A stretch of 58,848 nucleotides of DNA, taken from assembly GCA_043810355.1 (NCBI GenBank), contig JBDROB010000047.1:1-58848 (forward strand). The letters are read 5' to 3'. Under the pieces are notes generated by a model. The model was not told the DNA's origin, searched no databases, and saw nothing but the letters and a program-made list of their open reading frames with translations. Positions 50,828-58,848 of the stretch are shown here, piece after piece. The stretch is from JAZDHV01 sp043810355 (GTDB lineage: Archaea; Nanobdellota; Nanobdellia; Woesearchaeales; JAGVYU01). Numbering within the stretch: the first letter of the stretch is position 1; every line of letters begins with the position of its first letter. The position numbers and the translations under genes were made by a program.

Positions 50828-51289
50828 TTATACTGGTTTTATTTCACACCTATTGCTTAAGAACTCCTCTTTCTTCAGCTCATCAATGATGTAATATGAT
50901 ATTTTTGTCTTTACCCTGTATTTCTCATCCAATTTCTCTATGAAATCTTCCAGATCCCTGACATTCCTGAAGATTATATCAATCATAAAATCAAATCCAT
51001 TATTGATCTTAAAGACTGAATTTACATTTTCATGTTTCATCAGGAATTCCAACAATTCATTTTTCCTGCTTTTGATGGATTTTATCATCACCTGAGCCCT
51101 TGCATTATAGCCTAGGCTCTGAAAATCTATCAATCCTACATATCTTCTCATAATATTTCCATCAAACTTTCTCATCCTGTCAAAGATTGTGGATATTGGC
51201 ATCTTCAATTCCCTGCTCATATTAGTCAATGTTTTTCTTCCATCTTCCCTTAGGTGTGCTATTATTTCCAGATCTTTTTCATTTATCAT
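50828..51289 (-). CDS. Lrp/AsnC-family regulator
   Basis: 153 aa. The winged helix (DLEIIAHLREDGRKTLTNMS, then MPISTIFDRMRKFDG) and RAM-like domain (VNSVFKINNGFDFMIDIIF) are similar in length and wording to the regulator at 24108, so the two are paralogues. It stands alone, convergent with pyrBI. The TATA lies in the divergent region shared with the TrmB gene. Regulated genes are unknown. Confidence 0.85.
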   Translation of the reverse strand: MINEKDLEIIAHLREDGRKTLTNMSRELKMPISTIFDRMRKFDGNIMRRYVGLIDFQSLGYNARAQVMIKSIKSRKNELLEFLMKHENVNSVFKINNGFDFMIDIIFRNVRDLEDFIEKLDEKYRVKTKISYYIIDELKKEEFLSNRCEIKPV

Positions 51290-51419
51290 CTTTTTTGCCT
51301 CCAGATTTCTTATGATTTTTTACAAATCCGAAACCTATTCGATATTATTGTATATTTTCTATTTATACCTTGACTGTCTATCTTATCACAACAATCTGTT
51401 GTAGTCACCTAGACAACTT

Positions 51420-52259
51420 ATGTTTATAATTATGGATCCAACAAGAAAAACTATGGCAACAGACATTATTAAGGACATAAATGATATAGAAGAGGGGATA
51501 ATAAAGTTTTTAAGCACATATTCATTCTCCTCTATTATGAAGGAAGAAGTCCTTGAAAGCATTGGTCTGAGCAGGAATGAGGCTAAAGTCTTTGTTGCTC
51601 TTCTTCAAATTGGCCCAAGTTCTGTAGGCAATATCTCCCAAGAGTCAAAGATACACAGGACAAATGTCTACGATGCTCTTGACAGGCTTACTAAAAAAGG
51701 CCTTGTATCATATTTTATGGATGGAAATGACTCAAAAGTGTTTGAAGCATCCAATCCTGACAATCTGATGAGCATAATCAATGAAAAAAAGGTATTATTG
51801 GAGAAAATACTACCTTCTCTCAAGATCCAGAAAGAGATGACTGAAAAAAAGAGCCAGGCCCATGTTTATGAAGGCATCACTGCTTTTACAAGGATTCTTG
51901 AAGGATTCCTGAAATATAAGGATCCTATTCTTGTGTATGGCATTCCTAAAAAAGCCCCTGAATATATGAAGCATTTCATACCTGGTTTCCATAACAGGAG
52001 AATCCCTAAAAAGATCAAGATGCTTCATATCTATAACCATAATGCTGCTGACAGGATCAAGTATCTCAATTCTCTATCATTTACTGAAGCTAAATTTCTT
52101 CCTCAAGAGCTGGATTCACAGGTTTCCACAAACATCTCCGGAGATGAAGTCGTCTTTACTATCTGGGCTGATCCAATCATCTCAATCCAGATAAACAACA
52201 AGACTGTTGCTGATTCTTATAAGAACTATTTTTATCTTTTGTGGGAAGCTGCTAAATGA
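51420..52259 (+). CDS. TrmB-family transcriptional regulator (second copy)
   Basis: Up to 279 aa; internal starts (MDPTRK, MATDII) are possible. IGLSRNEAKVFVALLQIG and ISQESKIHRTNVYDALDRLT with KKGLVSYF are the TrmB winged helix, and the effector domain ends FYLLWEAAK, as in the gene at 4289. It has an extra N-terminal stretch of about 45 residues. It is convergent with a PIN toxin gene that ends 4 bp away, repeating the arrangement at 5 kb. Confidence 0.83.
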   Translation: MFIIMDPTRKTMATDIIKDINDIEEGIIKFLSTYSFSSIMKEEVLESIGLSRNEAKVFVALLQIGPSSVGNISQESKIHRTNVYDALDRLTKKGLVSYFMDGNDSKVFEASNPDNLMSIINEKKVLLEKILPSLKIQKEMTEKKSQAHVYEGITAFTRILEGFLKYKDPILVYGIPKKAPEYMKHFIPGFHNRRIPKKIKMLHIYNHNAADRIKYLNSLSFTEAKFLPQELDSQVSTNISGDEVVFTIWADPIISIQINNKTVADSYKNYFYLLWEAAK

Positions 52260-52262
52260 TAT

Positions 52263-52646
52263 TTAATAAGTCTCAACTTTTAATCCATTAATCCTTTTAA
52301 AATGTTTTACATTTCTTGTTAAGACAGCCTCATTATTAATTAATGCTATTCCAGCAATCATGCAATCTTCTGAATCTATCTCTTTTCCTTTTTTAAGTAA
52401 TTCTCTAAAAATATCTCCTGCAATAAGCCCTGCGTTTTTATTGAGTTCTAGCACAATAATACCTTTAAAGAAATCTTTTGTATTTTTTATCTCAGATTCT
52501 GATCTGATCCTTTTTAATGTCTCAAAAACACTGATGCTAGTTGTCATAATTATCTCTTTTTCTTCAATTTCTTTAGATTTCTTAAAAGCATCAATCTTAT
52601 TATTTAATAAATCAATAATAAATGAAGAATCTAGTATCAATTTCAT
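52263..52646 (-). CDS. VapC-type PIN toxin
   Basis: 127 aa. Catalytic acids are in MKLILDSSFIIDLLN, SVFETLKRI, SEDCMIAGIALIN and VLTRNVKHFKRI, the standard VapC order, with EIDSEDCMIAG giving the conserved DxxIA-like helix. The start overlaps the antitoxin stop by four bases. It is a likely tRNA- or rRNA-cleaving RNase. Confidence 0.87.
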   Translation of the reverse strand: MKLILDSSFIIDLLNNKIDAFKKSKEIEEKEIIMTTSISVFETLKRIRSESEIKNTKDFFKGIIVLELNKNAGLIAGDIFRELLKKGKEIDSEDCMIAGIALINNEAVLTRNVKHFKRINGLKVETY

Positions 52647-52861
52647 CCACCTATGTATCTTTTCCTTGATCTTGATCTGTCTTTCTTTATACCTTCTCTT
52701 ATCTCATTGGCTGTTTTATCACTTAATACACCTGCAAAATCAGATAATCTTCTTCTGCCACCTATCTTATTTATCACATCAGAGAAGCTTTCATTCTTCT
52801 CTTTCCATGATTTCAGCCTTTCATAAGCTTCAACTGTTATTGAAATTGTTTTGGTTGACAT
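52643..52861 (-). CDS. VapB-type antitoxin
   Basis: 72 aa from MSTKTISITVEAYERLKSWK, an archaeal antitoxin of the ribbon-helix-helix/CopG kind, followed by FSDVINKIGG and a basic tail (KKDRSRSRKRYIGG). ATG 52861 lies about 27 bp after TTTAAATAATATA on the minus strand, with short ATGTACATAC words in between that could be operator sites. Confidence 0.8.
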   Translation of the reverse strand: MSTKTISITVEAYERLKSWKEKNESFSDVINKIGGRRRLSDFAGVLSDKTANEIREGIKKDRSRSRKRYIGG

Positions 52862-52951
52862 ACTGTGTATGTGTATGTACATATATTATTTAAATCTTTC
52901 GTTGAATCATAATAATAACCTTTAAAAACTCTTTTCTACAAACACATATCT

Positions 52952-54256
52952 ATGCAGAAAAATGTTAGAAATAAGATAATAATAAAGAAAACAAATGAGA
53001 AGAATTCAAAAAACATCGAAATAATGTCTCCAGTAGGCTCATTTGAATCATTAGCAGCAGCCATCAAGGCAGGAGCTGACTCAGTCTATTTTGGTGTTGG
53101 CAAACTTAATATGCGTTCAAGGTCATCTGTAAATTTCACTCGAGCAGACCTAAAGAAGATATCTCAGATCTGTAAAAAGAACAAAGTTAAGTCATATCTT
53201 GCCTTGAACACAATTGTTTATGATGATGAAATCAAGGAGATAAAAAAGATATGCGATTCAGCTAAAAAAGAAAACATCTCAGCTGTGATAGCCTCAGACA
53301 TTTCTGTTATTGAATATGCAAGAAGGATTGGATTGGAAGTCCATATATCCACCCAGCAGAACATCTCAAACATAGAATCCCTGAGATATTTCTCAAAATA
53401 TGCTGATGTCATTGTCCTTGCACGAGAGTTGACACTAGATCAGATAAAAAACATCAGCAAATTAATCAAAAAACAGGACATAAGGGGTCCAAACAAAAAG
53501 CTTGTCAAGCTTGAACTGTTTGTTCATGGAGCATTATGCGTCTCGATTGCAGGCAAATGCTATATGAGCCTGGCTCAGTACAACCACTCTGCCAACAGGG
53601 GTGATTGCCTGCAGGTATGCAGAAGAGGATATAGGGTCACAGATCTTGAGACAGGAGATGAACTGGAGATTGACAACAAGTATGTGATGTCCCCTAAGGA
53701 TCTGTGCACAATCGGATTTTTGGACAAGATCATTGATGCAGGGATTTCTGTATTAAAGATTGAAGGCAGGGGAAGGTCTCCTGATTATGTCTTTACTGCA
53801 ACAAAATGCTATAAGGAAGCTGTTGAATCAATCGAGGACAAGACTTATACTAAAGAAAAGATAAACAATTGGATCAAAGAGCTTGAAAAAGTATTTAACA
53901 GGGGATTTTGGCATGGAGGATATTATCTTGGGAAAAAACTGGGAGAATGGTCTGGTGCATATGGTTCAAAAGCTGCCAAAGAGAAGATTTACATTGGCAA
54001 AGCTTTAAATTATTTTATAAAACCAAATATAGCTCACTTTATAATTGAATCTGATAAATTGTCAGTTGGTGACGAGATAATGATCATTGGTCCGACAACA
54101 GGTGTTGTAAATGCAAAAATAAAAGAAATGATTGTAAATGATAAAAAGATTGATTCAGCCAAAAAAGGAGATAATATCACTATCTTGATTAAGGAAAAAT
54201 TAAGAAAAAATGATAAATTATACAAGATAGTTGATAGGAAGAGTTTGCAGGGTTAA
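52952..54256 (+). CDS. U32-family protein (RlhA/TrhP-like)
   Basis: 434 aa. IMSPVGSFESLAAAIKAGAD with VYFG is the U32 opening. HISTQQNISNIESLRYF, LELFVHGALCVSIAGKCYMS and SANRGDCLQVCRRGYRV contain the conserved Cys that hold an iron-sulfur cluster in hydroxylating U32 members, and VLKIEGRGRSPDYV follows. U32 proteins RlhA and TrhP hydroxylate RNA using prephenate; UbiU/V hydroxylate quinones. It ends one base before a radical SAM gene, its probable partner. Confidence 0.85.
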   Translation: MQKNVRNKIIIKKTNEKNSKNIEIMSPVGSFESLAAAIKAGADSVYFGVGKLNMRSRSSVNFTRADLKKISQICKKNKVKSYLALNTIVYDDEIKEIKKICDSAKKENISAVIASDISVIEYARRIGLEVHISTQQNISNIESLRYFSKYADVIVLARELTLDQIKNISKLIKKQDIRGPNKKLVKLELFVHGALCVSIAGKCYMSLAQYNHSANRGDCLQVCRRGYRVTDLETGDELEIDNKYVMSPKDLCTIGFLDKIIDAGISVLKIEGRGRSPDYVFTATKCYKEAVESIEDKTYTKEKINNWIKELEKVFNRGFWHGGYYLGKKLGEWSGAYGSKAAKEKIYIGKALNYFIKPNIAHFIIESDKLSVGDEIMIIGPTTGVVNAKIKEMIVNDKKIDSAKKGDNITILIKEKLRKNDKLYKIVDRKSLQG

Positions 54257-54257
54257 G

Positions 54258-55325
54258 ATGTCAAAATATAATCCAAAAAAGTTTCTCCATGTTGAAGATA
54301 TTAAGATCAGTAGGGCTACTGCGAAACTTCTGGATGAGGCTACAGAGGTCTATAATAAAAACTTTGACAATAAAACCTGGTTTGGAAGATGTCTATTCCT
54401 GAGCTGGTACTGCTCAAGGGCAACATGCAAGTTCTGTTTCAGGGCAACCAGGAACCATCAGAAAAGGTTTGCCAAGAAATACAGGAGATCAATGGAGGGT
54501 CTTTTGCTTGAAGCATTATTCTGCAGGATTTTCAATTGGCGCATTGAGTTCCTTACAGGCGGTTATGATATCTATGATTTCAAAGAACTGATTGAGACAA
54601 TCAAGAGCATTAAGCTTGTCTATGGAGAAAAGATATGGATTAATCTTGGAACATTTGATGAGTCTCAATTGAAACAATTAAAGCCTTATGTCAAAGGTGT
54701 CTGTGCTTCAATTGAGACAGCTAATCCCATATTGCATAAAAAAGTCTGCCCAGATAAGCCTATCAGACCATTCTCAGACATGCTTAGACAAGCAAAAAGA
54801 TTGGGATTTGAGACAAGTGCTGCATTTATAGTAGGCTTAGGGGAAAAGCCTGAAGACATAGAACATCTGTTCAAATTCATTGAAAAGCACAATCTAGACA
54901 GGATAACTGTCTATGCCTTAAAGCCAGTGGCAGGGACAGTATTTACAACTCCCCCTTCTTCAGATGAATATCTTCAATGGCTTGCTAAGATAAGGATCAA
55001 TTTCCCTAAATTGGAGATCATGGCTGGTACCAACTTAAGAAGGTCAGAAGAAGTAGGCTATTACATGAGGGCAGGTGTTAATGCAATCACTAAGTATCCA
55101 GCATCAAAGCAGTTTGCCACCAAAAAATCCATGCTTGTTGAAAGATTGATTAAGTCTGAGAAAAGGGATTTCACCTCAAACCTGACAAAACTCCCAAAAA
55201 TCAACTGGCATAAAGAGATTGATAAATTGAGGATAAATAGGCAGTTGAAGGAAAAGATGGAATTAAAGATTGACTCTTATCTTAATGGTTTTAAGAATCC
55301 TAAGGATGAGGATAAAGAAATTTAG
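54258..55325 (+). CDS. Radical SAM protein with Cx4Cx2C motif
   Basis: 355 aa. LSWYCSRATCKFCFRATRNH gives Cx4Cx2C, one residue wider than the canonical Cx3Cx2C; the codons read cleanly, so this is not a frame error. IEFLTGGYDIYDFKELIETI, then VCASIETANPILHKKVCPDK and TSAAFIVGLGEKPEDIEH match the BioB/HydE-like barrel, and YYMRAGVNAITKYPASKQF is typical of that group's end. The start lies one base after the U32 stop. The two may modify the same RNA or make a cofactor. Confidence 0.85.
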   Translation: MSKYNPKKFLHVEDIKISRATAKLLDEATEVYNKNFDNKTWFGRCLFLSWYCSRATCKFCFRATRNHQKRFAKKYRRSMEGLLLEALFCRIFNWRIEFLTGGYDIYDFKELIETIKSIKLVYGEKIWINLGTFDESQLKQLKPYVKGVCASIETANPILHKKVCPDKPIRPFSDMLRQAKRLGFETSAAFIVGLGEKPEDIEHLFKFIEKHNLDRITVYALKPVAGTVFTTPPSSDEYLQWLAKIRINFPKLEIMAGTNLRRSEEVGYYMRAGVNAITKYPASKQFATKKSMLVERLIKSEKRDFTSNLTKLPKINWHKEIDKLRINRQLKEKMELKIDSYLNGFKNPKDEDKEI

Positions 55326-55382
55326 AAACCTTTAAATATTCTAACGTATTTATGTTTTTTAACATAATGGAGGTTAAACACC

Positions 55383-55625
55383 ATGGTATCAATAACCCTA
55401 TCAGTCCCAGAAGAGACAAGGAAACTTATGAAAAGATTCCCAGAGATGAATTGGTCAGGTTTTGTCAGGAAGACTATTGAAGAAAAAGCAAAAGCATTGT
55501 CATGGAAAGAGGAAATGCTCAAGCAATGGGAGAAAGAAAAGCCTCTTGCTGAAGAATTGGTCCGAGATATTAAAAAGATTAGGAAAGGGAGATTTAAAGA
55601 ATTACAGAAAAAAGGATTGATATAA
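55383..55625 (+). CDS. VapB-type antitoxin
   Basis: 80 aa. MVSITLSVPEETRKLMKRFP followed by NWSGFVRKTIEEKAK is a ribbon-helix-helix DNA-binding domain. The rest is a charged helix that would bind VapC. A GGAGG lies about 12 bp before the ATG, and AAATATTCTAACGTATTTATG upstream is the promoter region. It overlaps the toxin start by one base. Confidence 0.82.
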   Translation: MVSITLSVPEETRKLMKRFPEMNWSGFVRKTIEEKAKALSWKEEMLKQWEKEKPLAEELVRDIKKIRKGRFKELQKKGLI

Positions 55626-56050
55626 TGAAGATTGTCATAGATTCAAACATATTATTCACTTATTTCTGGAAAGATTCATATCTAAGGAAGATATTAAAAG
55701 AAAAATTAGTTGTATTTTTCATACCAAATTATTCTTTATATGAGCTGGAAAAATACTTGCCCACACTAAGGATTAAGGCCAAATTATCTGAAAAAGAAAT
55801 TAGGACTATAGTTGAATTCTTGAAAGAAATAACTTTTTTTATCCCAAGAGGATCATATAATGATTCAATGAAATTGATTAAGAAAAGAATTACAACAGAT
55901 CCAGATGACATTGATTTTATTGCATTGGCTTATAAGCTAAAATTGCCTCTTTGGTCAAATGATAGGGAACTAAAAAACCAAAAACTAATTCCTGTTCTTA
56001 ATACAAAACAGATTATTGAATTAGCAGATGAGTTTGCCAATGATAAATAA
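55625..56050 (+). CDS. VapC-type PIN toxin
   Basis: 141 aa. IVIDSNILFTYFWKD holds the first Asp, YSLYELEKYLP the Glu, and TDPDDIDFIALAYKLKLPLW with SNDRELK the remaining acids, as in VapC. Coupled to the antitoxin. It is the second VapBC pair within 3.5 kb and not similar enough to the first to be a recent duplicate. Confidence 0.87.
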   Translation: MKIVIDSNILFTYFWKDSYLRKILKEKLVVFFIPNYSLYELEKYLPTLRIKAKLSEKEIRTIVEFLKEITFFIPRGSYNDSMKLIKKRITTDPDDIDFIALAYKLKLPLWSNDRELKNQKLIPVLNTKQIIELADEFANDK

Positions 56051-56055
56051 AAATA

Positions 56056-56307
56056 TCATCTCTTATAAATATTTTTTACCCACCATTTCTTGATAAATGG
56101 CAGTGATAGTGTTGATAGGATGAACCCAATGGTCGGGACTAAAGCATTTAACCAAGGCTTGTTGTTTCCGATAGTCCAAAGAAACCAGACAGCAATGAAA
56201 TATGTGATTATAGCAATGATACCTCTTCTGGTGAATGAAGTCTCCCATGCCTTGTCTGCCTCAACTCTCCTGTTTCTGTCTTGGATAATTTTAAATTTTG
56301 ATTCCAT
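56056..56307 (-). CDS. Small two-helix membrane protein
   Basis: 83 aa from MESKFKIIQDRNRRVEADKA. RGIIAIITYFIAVWFLWTIG and LNALVPTIGFILSTLSLPFI are membrane helices, and the end KKWWVKNIYKR is basic. The TATA TTATATAATAC is about 27 bp upstream of this ATG. Small proteins of this layout occur across archaea without known function. Confidence 0.7.
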   Translation of the reverse strand: MESKFKIIQDRNRRVEADKAWETSFTRRGIIAIITYFIAVWFLWTIGNNKPWLNALVPTIGFILSTLSLPFIKKWWVKNIYKR

Positions 56308-56356
56308 GATCAATATTTCAAACAAAGTATTATATAAAACTTACTGCAAAATTATT

Positions 56357-56480
56357 GTGCGGCGTGGGCGGGATTTCCAGTCTTAGGGGGTTTATATCTT
56401 TGAACCCGCATGAGATAAGGAATACCTCAACAAGTTTTCAGCTTGTTGCACAACCAGGTTGTGCGTCCACGCCATTGCAC
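56357..56480. repeat. Nested structured element, first copy of a 55-nt repeat inside
   Basis: GTGC, then GGCGTGG (56361-56367) pairs with CCACGCC (56467-56473), then GCAC. Inside are GGTT/AACC, ACAAG/CTTGT and GCACAACC/GGTTGTGC stems. The part from ATAAGGAATACCTCAACAA to TTGTGCGTC (about 56414-56466) recurs at 56522. Confidence 0.65.
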
Positions 56481-56482
56481 AA

Positions 56483-56575
56483 ATAGCAAATTTTATATAT
56501 TTGCTATCACATCATATCTTTGATAAGGAATATCTTAACAAAGATTCAGTTTGATGCACACATTTTGTGCGTCTT
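56483..56575. repeat. Second copy of the structured repeat
   Basis: An ATAGCAAA/TTTGCTAT hairpin (56483-56507) precedes the repeat from ATAAGGAATATCTTAACAA to TTTGTGCGTC (56522-56572). It aligns with the copy at 56414, with changes inside hairpin arms that keep pairing (GCACA/TTGTGC). No coding gene is seen in 56308-56731. Confidence 0.6.
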
Positions 56576-56731
56576 TTTCTTTTTTTCATAAATTTATTTA
56601 GGACAAGTCCTTAATAAGTTTAATTGAGTCTTTTTCGTAAGATATTCTCAGAAACTGAAAGATTTTTGAATTCAAAAAAAATTTTTCAAGAAAGCGAAGA
56701 AAAATTAAAAAATTCACAAAATATATATAAA

Positions 56732-56932
56732 TTATTTTTGATATCTAGTATGCATATAAGTCAAAGTGCCATCAATCACTCCCTGGGCAAACTGAAGCAA
56801 TAGAGGATGATCATCTGTAACTCCAACTATTGGTGGCATTGGTTTCGCATCTATGCATTGCTGTTGATATTGCCTCTCAACTTCCATGTCATCCAATATT
56901 CTTTCCAGTCTCTTTGGCCCTATCCTTACCAT
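56732..56932 (-). CDS. Small hypothetical protein, 66 aa
   Basis: No family recognised. Helical (RIGPKRLERILDDMEVERQY), one Cys, no signal. AGGAG lies about 8 bp before the ATG. Third gene of a leftward set of three small genes, 16 bp after the second. Confidence 0.5.
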   Translation of the reverse strand: MVRIGPKRLERILDDMEVERQYQQQCIDAKPMPPIVGVTDDHPLLLQFAQGVIDGTLTYMHTRYQK

Positions 56933-56948
56933 TCTCTTTCTCCTGGAA

Positions 56949-57224
56949 TCAGCATTCCATTATCTTCACTTTCTCAATCCATCTTATGGGTATGGCTACC
57001 AGATCAATTCCATTTGCATTGCTTATGTTTGTTGCAACACACAATACTTTCTTGTCTTGTGCAACAATCCTGCCCATAGTCCTAGTCGGACAGAGAAAAT
57101 CCAATAGTTTGCTCATGTTCAGTTTTTCAACATTCATATGAGCGCAAGCATCCAGCCATTCAACCTCAACCAGTGCCTTGTCGTCAATCTTCATCCCTCT
57201 ATCCAAGTCTTTTTGGGTTGCCAT
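56949..57224 (-). CDS. Small hypothetical protein, 91 aa
   Basis: From MATQKDLDRGMKIDDKALVE; GCGAGG precedes this ATG, and a GTG 21 bp upstream is an alternative. It is alpha/beta, with CPTRTMGRIVAQDKKVLCVA and IDLVAIPIRWIEKVKIMEC. Several Cys but no clear metal site. Middle gene of the three-gene set. Confidence 0.5.
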   Translation of the reverse strand: MATQKDLDRGMKIDDKALVEVEWLDACAHMNVEKLNMSKLLDFLCPTRTMGRIVAQDKKVLCVATNISNANGIDLVAIPIRWIEKVKIMEC

Positions 57225-57275
57225 CCTCGCAATAGGGACAACCACCCTTTCCTGTCTTCATTGTTTTCATTTTCT

Positions 57276-57578
57276 TCACCTTTGGCTTGACCTTTGGCCC
57301 GGTCTAATTGTTGGCAGCATATTCAAATATTTTTTACCCACTATTTCAGAAACTAATAGAGCCCTATCTAATTCCCTTCTGGCTAACTGAGATTCATAAC
57401 CATGTTCTTCTATAGCAGATCTTGCTGCACTGACACTGTCTCTGATATGATCACAGTCTTTGGAATGCTCTGAAGTGTATAATTGCCTTCTTCGGCACAT
57501 GTTTTCAACAACTCTGCAAACTTCTATTTCTCTAGTCATCATGTCTTCTAGGTCTTCTCTTGTCATCTCTTCTGTCAT
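57276..57578 (-). CDS. Small helical hypothetical protein, 100 aa
   Basis: GGAGG at 57584-57588 selects ATG 57578 (MTEEMTREDLEDMMTREIEV). It is helical and charged with Cys and His scattered (VVENMCRRRQLYTSEHSKDC). First gene of the leftward set; no family recognised. Confidence 0.55.
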   Translation of the reverse strand: MTEEMTREDLEDMMTREIEVCRVVENMCRRRQLYTSEHSKDCDHIRDSVSAARSAIEEHGYESQLARRELDRALLVSEIVGKKYLNMLPTIRPGQRSSQR

Positions 57579-57705
57579 TTTTGCCTCCATCAGTTGATGT
57601 TATCACTGATACAATTAGATTATACTGGCTCCTTTATATATATTATTGAAGATTATTCAAAAATTAACCGAAAAATATATAAATAATGGGATATTATACG
57701 AAGAT

Positions 57706-58153
57706 ATGAAGGATATTACTAAGAAAATTATAGATCTGTTCAAGTCAGGATATTGCACACCTCAGATAGCCAGGGTTGCAAAAAAGCTGAAAGAGCCATC
57801 CACCACTATCCATTATAATGTCAAAAGGCTTGAAAAGAAGGTGCAATAAAAGCCTATAAGGCAGTATTTGACTACAAGAAGATTGACAAAGGCCATTGCA
57901 CTTATGTCCTTGGCAACCTTTCATCTGATAATTATGCAGAGCCAGAAGTAGTTGCAAAAGATATTGCAAGACATGATGAGGTTGAGAGCATTGACATTGT
58001 AACAGGAGATTATGAGATATTGATGAAATTAAGGACAAAGGACATTGATGAATACTATCAATTTGTCAAGTTCTTGATAAAAAATATGGATTTGTCAAGA
58101 CCTATTCAATAACTTCCTTAAAACAGGTAAAGACAGAGTTTGTTGAGTTGTGA
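57706..58153 (+). pseudogene. Lrp/AsnC-family gene broken by two frameshifts
   Basis: A TATA (AAATATATAAATAA) lies 27 bp before ATG 57706. The HTH (MKDITKKIIDLFKSGYCTPQ, then VAKKLKEPSTTIHYNVKRLE) stops at 57849. One frame over, the ligand domain goes on with AIKAYKAVFDYKKIDKGHCT and IDIVTGDYEILMKLRTKDID. Near 58090 a second shift leads to FVKTYSITSLKQVKTEFVEL and the stop at 58153. Two one-base changes restore a normal Lrp of about 148 aa. It may be decay or base-calling error. Confidence 0.8.
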
Positions 58154-58157
58154 AAAA

Positions 58158-58724
58158 ATGGACCCATTAAAAATAATCAGGAAATACTATAAACCAGGAT
58201 CAACTGCTTACAGGTTTATTGTCACACATGGCAGATTGGTCCAGAAAAAGGCAGTTGAGATTGCTAAATCAGCTAAAAAAAAGAATCCTAAACTAAAGAT
58301 TGACATGAAATTCCTTAAGGAAGCAGCAATGCTCCATGATATTGGCGTCATTAATGTCAGGACTTTGCACATGGGCACTGTTGGAACAAAGGATTATATT
58401 CATCATATAACTGAAGGAAGGAAGATACTTGTAAAAGAAGGTTTTCCAAAGCATGCAAAAGTGTGCGAGCGGCATATTGGAGTAGGCCTAACAAAAGATG
58501 ATATAATAAATCAAAATCTTCCCCTGCCTAAAAGGGATATGGTTCCGATTTCAATTGAGGAAAAGATAATCTGTCTTGCTGACAAGTTCTACACCAAATA
58601 TCCTCCAAAACTTAAAAAAGAGAAATCCTTGAGAGAGATAAGATCAACAATCAAGAGATATCCTGGAGGGCAATTGAGGAAATTCAATAAGTTATACGAG
58701 GAGTTATTCAGTATCTCCGATTAG
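58158..58724 (+). CDS. HD-domain hydrolase
   Basis: 188 aa. HGRLVQKKAVEIAKSAKKKN, then EAAMLHDIGVINVRT (HD), then HHITEGRKILVKEGFP, HAKVCERHIGVGLTKDDI and IEEKIICLADKFYTK (final Asp) give the full H...HD...D metal set of HD phosphohydrolases. It begins 4 bp after the broken Lrp gene's stop. Likely a nucleotide or cyclic-nucleotide hydrolase; substrate unknown. Confidence 0.85.
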   Translation: MDPLKIIRKYYKPGSTAYRFIVTHGRLVQKKAVEIAKSAKKKNPKLKIDMKFLKEAAMLHDIGVINVRTLHMGTVGTKDYIHHITEGRKILVKEGFPKHAKVCERHIGVGLTKDDIINQNLPLPKRDMVPISIEEKIICLADKFYTKYPPKLKKEKSLREIRSTIKRYPGGQLRKFNKLYEELFSISD

Positions 58725-58767
58725 AAATTAACTCCTCCTAAATGCTCAGAAAAAAGCAAATAGGAGA

Positions 58768-58802
58768 AGCTATGGTTTAATTTTGCTAATAAAACCATGG
58801 CT
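58768..58802. terminator. Hairpin after the HD gene
   Basis: AGCTATGGTTT pairs imperfectly with AAACCATGGCT across an AT-rich loop. It could end the HD transcript or be another small structured element. No gene is seen from 58725 to the window end. Confidence 0.35.
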
Positions 58803-58848
58803 AATATAATATCTTATCTTCAAAAATGTTTCGATTCTGAAACAAGAA

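Noticed and set aside
56807..57390. Several plus-strand ORFs opposite the three small genes
   Set aside because: The minus-strand frames have ribosome-binding sites and tight spacing; the plus-strand products are Ser/Phe-rich complement-like sequences.

Overview
The window looks like AT-rich archaeal chromosome, probably from a DPANN-type lineage; that placement is inference. Archaeal marks are ribosomal protein eL15, a tRNA-Thr with two bulge-helix-bulge introns, a family-B DNA polymerase of the PolB2 type, TrmB and Lrp/AsnC regulators, VapBC and AbrB/PIN toxin-antitoxin pairs, a fused PyrB-PyrI aspartate carbamoyltransferase, and TATA boxes about 25-30 nt before start codons (leaderless genes). 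One gene is bacterial in style: an ECF-like sigma factor (16.4-17.1 kb).

Layout. 0-0.6 kb: gene-less nested inverted repeats plus a 48-aa ORF. 0.67-3.2 kb: a degenerate RecA-like gene, an ArsR / Cys4 mini-protein / permease operon, and a helical 112-aa gene. The first and last of these share an almost identical promoter block with the PolB2 gene at 14.1 kb, suggesting a dispersed DNA-damage or mutasome-like regulon. 3.2-5.7 kb: small hypotheticals, TrmB, and an AbrB/PIN pair. 5.9-12.0 kb: five accessory genes, each enclosed by its own two-part inverted repeat and separated by a shared spacer with the core C(T/C)TGTTAA(A/G)(T/C). One gene is interrupted by an IS200-type element, and a tyrosine recombinase follows at 12.4 kb. 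I consider this cassette array the strongest candidate for an undescribed system. 13.3-23.8 kb: toxin-antitoxin pair, PolB2, sigma-like gene, PRPP synthetase, two-component pair, nucleotidyltransferase and AbrB-PhoU regulator.

24.1-31.9 kb: an Lrp regulator followed by seven tightly packed enzyme genes (oxidoreductase, methyltransferase, two B12-type radical SAM proteins, SDR, cyclase, cupin isomerase), likely a small-molecule pathway. 31.9-32.8 kb: a LAGLIDADG endonuclease lies between a tRNA 5'-end fragment and the intact two-intron tRNA-Thr. 33.2-49.2 kb: eL15, then an envelope region with lipoproteins, a URO-D/propeller fusion, a frameshifted DUF362 gene and six Tat-signal proteins, including three alpha/beta hydrolases and a PHP-type metallohydrolase. 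49.3-58.7 kb: PyrBI, Lrp and TrmB paralogues, two VapBC pairs, a U32 protein with a radical SAM partner, structured tandem repeats, small hypotheticals, a frameshifted Lrp gene and an HD hydrolase.

All family calls come from reading motifs by eye; no search or folding program was run.
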